Of a stretch of DNA of 64,000 nt, positions 1 to 12,050 are shown one piece after another (the first letter of the stretch is position 1; the number at the start of each line of letters is the position of its first letter). The position numbers and the translations under genes are program-made. Origin of the DNA: Clusia tigrina (lineage: Eukaryota > Arthropoda > Insecta > Diptera > Clusiidae); contig OV050033.1 of assembly GCA_920105625.2 (NCBI GenBank), positions 125,611,821 to 125,675,820 of the forward strand, read 5' to 3'. The notes beneath the pieces are model-generated. The model saw only the letters and a list, made by a program, of their open reading frames with translations, made no database searches and was not told where the DNA came from.

Positions 1-485
1 CTACGCCAACATTCCGGTACCCAAGCACATTGGTGTGAATTTGAAATTTCAGTCATGACAATAACAAATTTACCCTTGTCAGCAGAGAAATGTATGCAAA
101 TGCGAATTCCCTGGAGAATAAGTGACTCCTTCTTTTACTTTTTACTTACAATGAGCTCCAGTTAGTTGAGTGGATGGTGTGTGTAAGTGGGTGAGTGTGT
201 GTGTGGAATGTGTGAAAAATATGTTCTGCTCTGGTGTCACGCTCAAAAGTATGCAAAGGTTTTCTCCGCACACACCAGAAGCCTATCAATTTCAATTTCT
301 ATTGTCTAGCGGCGTAGATGAATGTGAGAGAGTATGGATTTGTATGTGTGTGTGTGCGTGTGCGTACTGGATTATTTTAAATAAATGACCTTCTCGTAAA
401 ATGTGTGCTAATATACGAGAGTAAATGTCGGAAGAATTTAAGCATTGTTGCTGAGGCATTTAAATTAGTTGTCATGGGATTTGCT

Positions 486-734
486 TTAATTAACACCAAT
501 CAAAAGCGTATCACAATTTGTATTATGATGTAATGAAAGACTTAAAAACACTTATATCCCTTGGAAATAACATGGAGAGATCAGCTGAGGACAGAGGGAG
601 GGAGAGAGGGAGAGTGAGAAATGGAAGGATGAATTGAATGAGTAGTATTAAATATGTCCAAATGTTTGTATTATGATGTAATGGAAGATCATAAAACACT
701 TATATCCCTTGAAAAGAACACCTAACCAGAGAAG

Positions 735-766
<32 letters not shown>

Positions 767-830
767 AGGATGTCGAAAGATGACTTAAAGTGTTGAATGA
801 GTAGTATTAAATATGTCCCAGTACCATAAT
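486..830. repeat. Two-copy tandem duplication (~150 bp) with a GA tract in each copy
   Basis: GTATTATGATGTAATG starts at 520 and 668, and AGTAGTATTAAATATGTCC at 641 and 800. The second copy carries an expanded (GA)13 tract at 741-766, which explains the change in spacing from 148 to 159 bp. Confidence 0.8.
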
Positions 831-884
831 TCTGATAAAATGACAACACCACTGCATAATAATGGTGACTTCGAATCCAGTTGC

Positions 885-1005
885 AAGTTCGATCATACTA
901 ATTCAACGATGATACTAATTCAACGATCATACAATACGATCAAGCCAACAGAACGATCATACAACACAATGATCATACAACACATCAATCATACAATACA
1001 GCCCA
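885..1005. repeat. Short ACGATCATACAA-type repeats
   Basis: At least six imperfect copies of (A/C)GATCATACAA or GATACTAATTCAACGAT, spaced 10-25 bp. Simple local duplication; no gene seen. Confidence 0.65.
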
Positions 1006-2199
1006 ACCTTTGGGGATAGTGTGTAATGTGGCTCAATTCAGTTGGATATAAGAAAGCACTTTCCTTCCATAGGTGAAAAACAAGAAGCAAAAGACTACAT
1101 TTAAACATTGGATGCTAATAGAAACACTCTTGATTCATGAATATGATAGCAATCAACAAAATATGTAATATATTTCTTCTTGGATGATACACAGCATCAG
1201 TTCCATATGAGAGGAAACGCTAACCTTCTCAATGTCTTATATCTTTAGAGATATGTCAGCCAGCAATAGCAGAGCATAATCGATTTTCTGGCATATCTCA
1301 TGAATGTTACCCATGTTTAGTCCTGAATACTGTTAAAACTATTACAAGGGAATAAAAAACTTTTACCTTTTTGCATGTAATTCATGTTTAGTCATGAATA
1401 TTGACAATATTGTTTTTGTCACAAGTAGTTCAAGGGAATAGTGCCCATTCCATTTTATACTACGCCTTTGCTTTACTGCCTGAATGATGGCGTCTTTAAA
1501 TATTCCTCTTTAGCTGCCAGCAAAGTGAACACGAAAATGTTCACGTCAGCTTCCTAAGAACAGTTCGCCACCATCTTCAATTTTCGCTTTGTTTGCCTAC
1601 GGTTATTTATTTGACAGTTGACATTCGAATTGTCAAAGCATTTTTGTACGCTGAACGCACGCAAAAGACACCAAAGGCCAAGACCGCCGAGCACGAAATG
1701 CCAGTTGAGTGTTTATCCTAAATGAGAACTTTGTTAATGATAAGGGAAGAGGACACTCGTCTTTCGTCCATACAAAGTGATGGCTCGAACATTTTGTCAC
1801 GATAAAAGGAAGGCGTTAAGTAGTTTTGGGCAGCAGACCAAGGCACAATACAGACAAAGACAAAAGGATAATAGAAATGCTGCTAGCTAGAATAGCATAT
1901 TGTTTGACCTTTTCCGTTCAAGATTTTTGGTATAGTCTTTTATGTGCATTTAATTTCATGGTATATTGAGTGGACTGGGAACTCAACTCCTCCAGTGATT
2001 AGTAATCGTCTATACAGAAAATTGAGAGAACTGAAACACCACCATTGGTATTCCCACTGGGAATTGTAAACACTCAATATTGTTGGAGATGCGTCCTGTC
2101 ATATGAAAATGTGACTGTTTTGGACATAATCCAGTGATACGAACTATTACATAACGGAGACTAATTATCTCAATAATAAAATTTATAAATACAAGTACA

Positions 2200-3040
2200 T
2201 AATAATGATCGGAAATAATCTCTCAGTGATAGTCTCTGAACTATGGAAATACTACGAAAAATGTTTACGTTTCTTCTATAATCCTCATAGTAAATCGCTG
2301 ATAATTCCTCACTAATAGTCTTGATGGGTCTTCTTCTATAGTCTCTCATAGTATATCGATGATACTCTCGCGCTGATTGTCGCTGAATAATCTTTGCAAA
2401 TGCTACTAGAGTCTCTACGCGTCCTTTATAGTCCTCATATGAATTCCGTAACAATCTCTCATTAATAGCATATTAATATCCTTTGGAAACACTACGAATA
2501 GTCTTTATGAGTCTTCTTCTATAGCCTCTCATAGCATATCGATGATAATCTCTCGCTCATTGTCTGGGAATAATCCGTGGAAATACTACTAATAGTTTTA
2601 ATGGGTCCTTCTTCTATAGTCTCTCATAGCATATCCGTGATAATTTGTGAAAATAATTCTTGGATATACTAAGAATAGTCTCCATTCGTCTTCTATAGCC
2701 CGTATAATAAATCGGCGATAATCTATCATTAATAGTATCTGAATACTCCTCTTCTGTTAGAGTCTCTTCTAATATGTCAGAGATACTCTCACAGCCATTG
2801 TCCTAGTCTCTAGGCGTCTTCTATAGTCCTCAAAATAAATCGGTGATATTCTATCATTAATAATCCCTAAATTCTCTTTGCAAACGCTTCGAATGGTATT
2901 TATGGATCGTCACTGAGAGATTATCACCGATATACTATGAGATACTATTCATAGTATATCGGTGATAATCTCTCAGCGATTGTCTCGGAATATTCATTAT
3001 ATATATTAAGAATAATCGGTCAATCTCATACTATCTCTCA
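2200..3040. repeat. Degenerate tandem repeat (CTTCTATAGTCTCTCATAGTAT...GATAATCTCTC family)
   Basis: About ten imperfect copies of a unit containing TTCTTCTATAG, then CTCATAGTATATCGATGATA, then CTCTCGCTCATTGTC, with irregular spacing of 65-180 bp. One copy is inverted relative to the next and forms the hairpin at 2913-2976. Confidence 0.75.
2913..2976. repeat. Perfect 28-bp inverted repeat with 8-nt loop
   Basis: Arms 2913-2940 and 2949-2976 are exact reverse complements (left arm starts CTGAGAGATTATCACC, right arm ends GGTGATAATCTCTCAG) around the loop GATACTAT. The arm is one unit of the surrounding tandem repeat, so a head-to-head duplication is the simplest origin. Confidence 0.95.
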
Positions 3041-3109
3041 TAGTGTATAATATGCAGGGCATTGATATTAATTTTGGTAGACCATTGAAAGTGTCTGAAT
3101 ATTTTATTC

Positions 3110-3440
3110 CGAAATTAATCCAAAAGTACTCGTAATTTACTCCGAATTTACTCCGAATTTAGTTACGATTGGCCAAGAAAATTAAAATGAAGTAACTGAA
3201 TGATTTCCAGGTTTACTCCGAATGGCATCCTAAAGTGCTCCTAATTTACTCCGAATTTACTCCGAATTTATTCCGGATTTATTTAAAATTGGCTAAGAAA
3301 AATAAAATAGATTATCTGAATAGTTTCCAGATTTACTCGGAGAGTAATCCTAAATTACTCCGAAGTTACTCTGAATTTATTCCGAATGTACTCCGAAAAT
3401 ATTCCAGATTTGTTTCAAATCCACTTCAAATACACAAAAT
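3110..3440. repeat. ATTTACTCCGA repeat region
   Basis: Runs of (A/T)ATTTACTCCGA with two longer copies (~125-130 bp) that share GATTGGC(C/T)AAGAAAA and a following (A/G)GTTTACTC. Short open frames here come from the repeat and are not genes. Confidence 0.7.
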
Positions 3441-5127
3441 TGTAAGTGACCAATCGTGACTGTTCCATTCGTGACTGTGGCATATATCAATTAATTTTCT
3501 TATATTCGGAATCGTCTGGAACAGTGCCTTGAATGAGCACACTTACATACTTCATGAACTCAATTAATAATACTCCGAAATTGGAACATGGGTCCTATTA
3601 TCAAAGCTATTTTGGAAATAGGATAATGTTCATTGTTCTTTTAATTTTACTATATAAATTGATAATTCTCAGAAATTTAAAACTGAGTCCTTCTTGGAGA
3701 GTAATCACATTTTTGACGCCTACTAATTCAATGCAAAGAGTAACTTCCTATGAAACTAATTTAACTGCTCGTAAATTCATGAACTTAAATTTAATAGAAC
3801 TCAGTAATCAAGGATAAAAGTCAGCAGTTCACTATTTGCATTCATTTAGAAATTTTATAATAAACCTCCTCTCTCCTACCCCTCCTTTACATCGGCTTCC
3901 GTTCAGTCCATTAAAGAAACGTCACCGCGTTTACTCAACGCAGATTTAGTCAGTCCTATTGAGGAAGCTCTGATTTAGTTGCACAGTCCTCACATCTGAA
4001 TGAGGCAAAAGTTCTTCCATACAAATCGTCATCATTCCACGAAAATTCGAATGTTGTTCTTGTTCCCATGCAACAAAACGGAAATGAATTTCGAGATTTT
4101 TAATGAGTCCGCATAATTAAGTTGGAAATTTTATTTATAAAAAAAAAACCAAAAAAAATTGTTTCAACATTTCTATTCACAAATTGTGAACAAAAAAACT
4201 GAGCACTAAACAAATCGCGCCATTTACCCGTACCTTAGATGACAGTTAGAGCCTGCCAGAGAGCGTTCCAAGCAAATAAAACTCAAAAGCCCCACTCGAA
4301 TGCGCTTCAAAAGTGCAACAAAGAAACAAACAACAACAACAAAACAACAACAAAACACAGCAGCAAAATCCAAAATAAAAACTGTGAAAAAGAGAATCCT
4401 GCATTTGCGTTGCATTTCGTCAGCCAGGGAGCGACACACCTGCCCACACAGCCACATCCGCACCTGCATCAACACCCACACCCGCTCCGCGCACCACGCA
4501 GAGTTGCATTTGCTTTCCCTCTTCATGTCGGCTCAAGTAGGAATAATGACAGTTTAATGACAAAAGCGCGGAAGAGCGAACTTCGGCGCGAGGACGAACG
4601 CAGCCAATGCTAATAAGCGACGAGCCTGACAAACGAAATGCGTTTGGAGTGCTCTTGAATGCGAGGCTAATCTGGAAAGGAAACAAAACGGCATGAAAAA
4701 TAAAATCCCTCCTTAATGAAGTGCAATCAGTCGGATCAGTTGGCAGAGAAGTGCACTCCGCACTCTGCGCGGACAGACAAGGGGCAATTGGATATGAGCC
4801 GCTTGAGAACGAAGCAATTAGCATGATATCTGTGAAATGGGCCGGGATTACACTACTAATTATAGAATAATGATACAGGGTGCGGCTCAAGCCATGGCAC
4901 TATAATGCGGTTTACTCACTGGACAGCTGAGGGGGTTTCAAGTAGTACTTCAGAGCGAATCAGCACAAATTATGTATTTATCCTTAACAGATTTGCAAGA
5001 ATTTATGGAGGCCACATTAGCGTCCAAGACTGTTGTGAAGATGGAACAGTGTTGCAGCATTTAAAGGTCATTGAGTAGGATGGATTGACTTGACTTGACT
5101 TCTAGAGTCATCCACATAAAGAATTTC

Positions 5128-5390
5128 GAGCTTTTCATATTAAGTCACTGTTCGCACTGAGTCAATGGGTGGCGAACTTTTTGTAATTAGACACTGTCCA
5201 CACTGACTCAATATGTGGGAGCTTTTCGTAATAAGTCACTGTTCGCACTGAGTCAATGGGTGAAGAACTTTTCGTATTAAGTCACTGTTCGCGCTGTCTC
5301 ATTGTGTGGCGATCGTTTCATGTAGCGATCCTATCCACAACTGATCGAATGTTTAGTGAGCTTTTCATAACAGGACACTGTTCATAAAGA
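5128..5390. repeat. 46-bp minisatellite, about 5.7 copies
   Basis: The unit starts (GAGCTTTTC or GAACTTTT) at 5128, 5174, 5219, 5265, 5311 and 5358, that is every 45-47 bp. It contains AAGTCACTGTTCGCACTGAG and TCAATGGGTGG with 70-90% identity between copies. Confidence 0.9.
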
Positions 5391-5593
5391 CTGAATCGAT
5401 AGTTAATCGAAAGAAAGTTTTCGTTAAACTTGCTTCATCGTCTTCTTCATTTGAATGTTCTCTCTTATGTCGCACACTCAATTAAATAAAACTTTCCTGT
5501 GTCTCTGATTGTGAAACCTCACCAAACAGTATCCAGTGAAAGGATCAACGAATTAATGTTTTCACCTCGAAGGTCTTTCACTAAGCTACAAAA

Positions 5594-5962
5594 CATAAGC
5601 ATAGAATAGGAGACAGGGATATCACTAATAACAGAATACCTGAGGAAACCAAATGCTGGAAAGCTACGACAGCCGACAGGCAACATTGCTAGGACAATCT
5701 GTCCCAAATCGTTCCAAGCAGGTCCATAGAACGGATCCTACTACACAAACCGTTTAACGCACTATTAGTAGATATCATAACTGGACACCAACATATTGGA
5801 ACACATGCATACAGACTAGGACTCTCTCATAAAGACTACTGTAGAAACCGAAGAAATGAGGAGGAAGAAGACCATCCTGTGAACCACCTTTTATACAAAT
5901 ACCCAGTGGTGGCAAAGTGGCGCTTTCACTATAAGGGGAAGAACTTCTTAAAACACCTTTAG
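5594..5962 (+). mobile_element. Degenerate non-LTR retrotransposon (LINE) fragment: RNase H end and C-terminal Cys motif
   Basis: One plus-strand frame reads an RNase H-like GDRDITNNR (cf. GHRDIxGN in R1/jockey-type elements). It then has an in-frame stop at 5690-5692, then IVPSRSIERILLHKPFNALL, VDIITGHQHIGTHAYRLGLS, and HKDYCRNRRNEEEEDHPVNH, ending at a stop at 5960-5962. This matches the usual ...LTGHCxxGxHAxRLGL..CRxC..EEE..xHLLC.CP end of LINE ORF2. Only one Cys of the Cys-rich motif remains (the others are R/N/Y). No target-site duplication or poly(A) tail is obvious. A dead remnant. Confidence 0.75.
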
Positions 5963-6013
5963 TACCTGCAGGAGACATCACTACGAAGTATTCTTCCCAA
6001 TCCCAAATCCATA

Positions 6014-6066
6014 TCTCTCTTTCTTAGTCTCTACTTTCCAAATTAAGAGAGACTAAGAAAGAGAGA
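6014..6066. repeat. Perfect 19-bp inverted repeat with 15-nt loop
   Basis: Arms 6014-6032 (TCTCTCTTTCTTAGTCTCT) and 6048-6066 are exact reverse complements. The stem is of mixed CT/AG composition and sits just downstream of the LINE remnant. Confidence 0.9.
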
Positions 6067-8799
6067 GGAACAAAAGTTTCTAATTAAGTGTTGCGTCCAC
6101 TGAGGCAAATTAAATTCGTCCACAGATGACCTGTAAAGTGGAACTCATTAAAATGGTGTGACATAAAATTCCACAATTTCTAGTTTATTTCATCAGCAAT
6201 TCTCAACTTACGTTGAACTCACACCTCATTGCCACTTTTCGTTACCCTTTTCCATATCACGTAACCTTCAACAGAATCATTGGTCTCAATTCTTTTCTCA
6301 CTTCCTTCCTATCCTTTTAATTTTTCGCCTTCCTCATTTCTGCGGAACTCATTCGTATAATTAAAACCGTCTGCTTACGTAAGGCGTTCAACCACCCACT
6401 CAAGTGGGTGCCTTCTTCCTCTTCAGAGGCAACATCAAAAGTATTTTTTCTGGCAGCAAATAAATTAGTATTTTAGCAAGCAACCAGAGCAAGCCGAGAA
6501 CAACAACAACCACAACGACGACGACTACAAGAACATTAACAACAACAACGACGAATCATTTGATGTATTGTCGTAGTATTGATGACAAGACACTCAAGCA
6601 ATGGAAAAGGCCAAAGACGAAACGAACAATCGAAAATGAGGCAAATTAATCTGAAACTGAAGATGAACTCGAAGAGGTTCGCATTGATTGAAGCATCACC
6701 GAAGGAGCAACCAAATGGAAATCTTTAGAGCGAAGTAGTTCAAATGAATTGCCATGAACAAAGCAGAAAACGTCTGAGAAGGGAACTGGAGAATTGGGAA
6801 AATGGCAACTAATTAAATTTTGAAATGTTCCAATTAAATGTGGGATGAATAGGTAACAGAATATGATTGAGGAGAGTATACGAAGAGTTGAGAATCGTGA
6901 GGAGAACATTGAGTTTTTGGTACGCCGTTGGATCTATTACATCAGGTGGTATTATTGTATGCGGATCCACAGAAGCATCTGAACTGCCACTGACATGTGA
7001 ACTAGAAGTCTGGTGTAACTATTCAGAGGGTGATTAAGTTCCTTCAGCGATACTCGTGGTACAGTTCTCCAGTTCCTCCAGTTGCTAGGCAGTAGTTAGG
7101 ATATGCCGGAGCAGGAGAAAAAGCACCTTTTGGCTATGAATGTCAAAACCATCAATCTCTCATTTTGCCATTATCGACATTAAAGGACTATAATGGAAAT
7201 ATTCTTCTAACAATTTCCTACGGCTTTTCCTCGTACACTCGTCACATGCCTCTTCATCGTCTTCATTAACGTCATAAAATGACTCTATTGACATACTCTC
7301 CTGACATGTCACACAAGAGTTTCCTCGTACTCCTGCCTTTACTTTTAGATTCTATGCCATTTTTTCACAAGCCCTCCACTTTGTTATCCTTAGAGCAATT
7401 CCCACTTAATTGCTGGCGTAGTGAAGGAAGATTAATCACTGGTGTACTTGTCGCACAGAGCTGCCGTCGACACATGTACACAGTATTTCAACTTTGCCAG
7501 AGCTGTGCATGTTTAGAAGCACTTTAAATACACACCCACGAACTGGGCAGCATTGCTGGGAATCTCGCTTGATTAAATTAACAAGCAACAATCCCATTGG
7601 GCAAATTCTCACGGAGGTGTTGCCAAGTGGTGTCCTCAAATGCTCCCGGCGGTACTTTTGACAACTTTTTAGGTGCTAAAAAAGTAACTCATTATTTTTT
7701 ATTAATATTTATTCAAAGGTGTAACAAGTGGAAAGGTGGCAAGGTGGAAAGGAGTTAAAGGAGTTCCTATGTTCGTTGAAGGGGGAAACAGGTTGGAATT
7801 GAATTTTAATTACATCCTTCAATTATGTTTAAATGACCGGTGGGACAGGGTTCCTTTTATAGAATTTGTAAGGAAAAAAGAGGCAACTTTGACGGAACAA
7901 CCGAAAAGATCTTCATAGAATTCCAAATTGATATCAGCCAAGCAAATGGATTATGTGTCCTCTTCCGATTTACGATAGAGTATGAAGATGTTTAATATTC
8001 CTTTCACATGGCAAGCTCCAAATTGAGCAATCAACATACCTAATTTAAAGGGCTCTAGAAAGGTAGCCAAATCCATATTGTCAAAAGCGTCCTCAGTATT
8101 ATGGAGGCCACATAGTCACATCCTTTCGAAAAGAAGGATTTTTAATTTAGCTCCAAAGATAGTAACCGAGTTTCTTTAAAAGATGCCATCTGTGTTAGAT
8201 GAAGTGATATCGAGTGCATTTTAGTATGCAAATCTAGCAATCTTCTCAAGGTCTTGTGCGAAGGTTTTGAGGTAAGACTGATCAGGGCTAGTTTAATGTT
8301 CCAGTAGTTCCAGAAGTCTTGTTTGGCTGTGAATGGCAGGTCCAATTGTCTTCAAGAAATTATTGAAACTATCTCTAAGCATCTGAACCAAGGCTGGTTG
8401 TTGTTGTTAGTTTTATTTACTTTATTGACGGTCCTTAGTTACTGAAACTGTACTTGTTGCCCAATGTTCCTGAAACTGCTGTGAGTAGTCGGGAACCATT
8501 ACAGTTCAAGGGAGTATGTACTTCAATTTTTACCCAACTTTACCTAAGATGATCATATTATAGTCGCATGACATTCATTTTGTGGATGATGAACTAAAAA
8601 AGGGTGTCGAGTATCGCAGAAAATGGACAGAGGTGGAGGCAAATTGCATCCCTTGCGAAACTCAATCATTCCTAGTTTGTTTTGTACATTCTTAAATCGA
8701 ACTGTTTTCGGAGAGTTTGTGTTTCATCAACTCACTTCATCATCTTATTTCCGTCATTCTGAGCGGACTGTTCTACCGGTCTGCTTACTCTGTGGTATC

Positions 8800-9620
8800 T
8801 TCTTAGCTCTTCTGTTATTTCACCATTCTTGTCAATGTCGTAGGAGCTGTTCTTCTGGAATGTCTCTGCCATCTTCTTTGTTCTTTTGTCATTCCCTTTG
8901 CTTTTCTTCATCCTTGTCAAAGTCGTAGGAACTGTTCTTCCGGAATATTTTACCTCTGTGTTATCTTCTTGGTTTTTCTATCACTCCATTTTGGTTTTCT
9001 TCATTCTTGATAAAGTCGTAGGAACTTTTCTTCAAGAAGTTGCTACCACAACAATGTAGGATTGGCTCCTCTGTCATTCCTTGTTTGTAGCCATCGGGCT
9101 TAACAGAGTACTAGCCACTTCGTGTTCTCCAGGAAGTTGCTTCCTCATCAATGTAGACTTTGTTCCTCTCATACCTTCATACCTTCGTTCTTCCATCATT
9201 CTTACCAAAGTCATAGGTACTGGTCTCCGGGACGGTTTAGCCATTTTATTATCTTCCTAGTTTCTGTCCTTCGTGATTAGTTCCTATTATTTTTGACAAA
9301 GTCGTGGGAAGGAACTATTCTCCAGATAGTTGCTACTTCTTCATTGTTTGTTTGGTTCCTCTTTTAGTCCTTTTTGTGTGCGTCATTCTTAGTAAAATTG
9401 CAGGAACTGTTCTCCAGGAAGCTGTTACGTCTCTCTTATCTTTTTGCTCTTCAGTCGGGCCATTTTGGTTCCCCTAATTTTTGATAAGGCCTTTGGAACT
9501 ATTTTCAGGGAATCTGCCACCACGCAAATGTAAGCTTGGTTCCTCTGTCATTCCTTTTTATTTCCGTTCTTCACAGTTCTAAAAACTGTTCTCCGGGAAG
9601 CCGACGTCTCTCTATTACCT
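8800..9620. repeat. ~90-100-bp degenerate tandem repeat
   Basis: AAAGTCGTAGGAACTGTTCTTC-like cores (quoted here in part: GTCGTAGGAACTGTTC) recur near 8836, 8923, 9017, 9207, 9301 and 9397. Each is followed by a (T/C)GGAA...GCTACC segment and a TTCTTGGTTCTTCTATCA-like segment. About eight units. Confidence 0.75.
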
Positions 9621-10959
9621 TCTTGGTTCTTCTATCAATCCATTTTTGTTTTCTATTGTCGTGGCAAACGTCCTCTGAAATTCTCCGATTTCCATCTCCT
9701 ACCAAAGTTTATAGGATCCATATCCAGACACATTCTCTCTTATGTTGTATGCAATACAATTTGCTTCGCCTGGAAGGAATAACATCCCGTCCCGTACTAC
9801 CTCCATTGATTGTGCAATGCTGACCATGTCTTACAAATCCTGAGCCGATACGTATCCTTAGGCCAAAATGCTCCAGCGCACACAAAGGACAAATACAATC
9901 TCCTTCACTGTAGGTTTTGTAATACAATAAAACGGCACAAAGTATGCGGCCAAATGGAATTGTGGGCATCAAAGCGATTTTGCAACTAATCCGCACAATT
10001 ACAACACAAAGATCAGCACTTCCTTATGTGAGGTCGGTCCAGTGAAGGTCACATGTGTGTGGGTATTGTTGCATTATTAACACTCCATAAACTGCGCCAA
10101 CAACAACCGCAACCATCAGCACAACAATGAGAAAGTGCTGCCGCAAGAGCCATTAAAGTGGTAATGTGGCTATTGATTTTGACGCTTTTCGCAGCTAAAC
10201 TCTTTCACTGCGGCAATGGCGGTGTGTGTGGCTTAGAGCCACTTTGTCCCTTCTCCACTGCCACTCCCGCTGCCCCTTCAACCGCTGCCGAAACTTTGCT
10301 CACTAAGTGGTAATTTCAATTTGAATAGCTTTTAAATTCTTAATCGCTGATTTTGAAGAGCTGCTCTTGGGAGCTGCGGCGGCCGGAGTACAGCGCAAAT
10401 TCCCATTGGCACTTTTTAGAACGCTTCAACTCTTTGCTCAACTTTTTCCTCACTCTACGAGTGCCGAAATTTTCATTGTTTCCAAGTGTTTGTGTGGAAT
10501 TGTGGGTTTAGGGAAGTTTTGCGGCTGCCGAAGTTTTAATTGCTATTTGATTTGGTGAACTTAGCTGCCACATCCTCAGGACTAGAAATTTCTTAAACTA
10601 CAGCAAAAGAGCATAACTCGCAGGAAGATGCGAATTGCTACTGATGAGAATAGCTGTACAACACAAGGACTATGAGTACAGAAGGCGAATGGCAGGGCAA
10701 AGGAAATAAAAGAATTCCTCTGAAAGGAAGAAGCTGAGAAAAATCAGTTCCCTCTTGATGGAAATGTCACAGCCTTCTTCTCTAATTTGTGATCACTGGA
10801 CTCATTTGGAGTGTTACAAGGACCGCCAAAGATCCCAAAATTTCAGATTGCATTTTCAAAGACGTGATACTTTTCCGTAACTGGAAACCGAAGAAAATGC
10901 CTTCCTCTGTAGAAAGGGGGAAGATCTACAGGGACAGTCTTTGTGGAGATTCTTTCCAA

Positions 10960-12050
10960 AAAAGAAAAAGATTTAATTTTATTTTTTATCTCTTTTCTTT
11001 GTTCTACTTATTTATTCCTTTTCTTCTCCATTATTTCTCTCACGCTTCTCCGTTCCTGTTTCTGCCATTTTGTTCCGTTACCTTCATCTTTCTCTCTCTA
11101 TAATCTTCTCTTTTCCTCTTCATTACTCGTTATTACGCTTTATTCCTCTTTACTCCTCTTTAATACTCTACCTTCATATTTCTACATATACTATCTCTTT
11201 CCTCTTTCCCCTTTCTCCCTTTGTTCTTCTTCTTGCTCTTTTCTCTTAATTTTTCTCCCATATCTTTTATTTGTTTCCTTCTAATTACTGTTTTTTCTCT
11301 TGTCTCGTTCTTGTTTCTTGCTCGTTCTTCTTACTGCTTGCTTTTCCTCCCTCTTTCTACCTCTTTCGTTTTATTCTTCATCTATCTTCTTTCCTGTTCC
11401 TCTTCCTTAATCTGAATCTTCCTCTTCTCACCGTTTTCTTTACTTTCACTCCTCTCTCTTTCTGTTTATTGCTCTATCTTCTCCTTTGCCCCTTTTTATT
11501 AATTTCTCTTCGTTTTTCCATTTTCCTCTCCACATCCCTTTCTTTATTTTTGTTCCTCTTTCTTCCTATTTACTCTTATATATTCCTCTTACATCCTCTT
11601 ACTATCCTTTGCTTTCTTCTTTTATTGCTCTTTCTTCTTGTTTCCTTTCATTGCTCTCTATCCCTCATTTTTCTTCCGTCTTCTACTTTCTGATCTTTTA
11701 CTCCTTCTAAATCTTTCTTCTTTCCTATTTTTCTTCCGTCTTCCACTTTCCTTCACTATTTTGTTCTTTCTTCTTTCATTGCTCATTCTTCCCACTTTTT
11801 GCTTTCTCTTCGTTGGATGTTGTTTATTCCTTTTTCTTCATCTGCCTTCCTCTGTCTTCCATATATTTGCTTCTTGTTCCTCTATCTTACTTTTTCTTCT
11901 TCTGCCTTGCTTTTATTCTCTTGGTTCCTCTTTCTTCCTCTCTCTCTCTCACTCTTTCTTCCTCTCCCTCTCTCTCTCTCTCTTTCTTCCTCTCCCTCTC
12001 TCTCTATTTCTTCCTCTCCCTCTCTCTCCTTCTTTCTTCTCATATTCCAC
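10960..12050. repeat. ~1.1-kb pyrimidine-rich tract
   Basis: Plus strand is dominated by C and T (TTCCTCTTTC, CTCTCTCT, CTTTCTTCCTCTCC). Overlapping open frames rich in Phe/Leu/Ser are composition artefacts. The end (11935-12040) is an imperfect TTCTTCCTCTCCCTCTC minisatellite of ~25 bp. Confidence 0.85.

Noticed and set aside
9709..9996. 95-aa minus-strand frame with CICPLCALEHFG, considered as a transposon zinc-knuckle fragment
   Set aside because: The Cys spacing does not match a known LINE or gag motif and no flanking similarity supports it.
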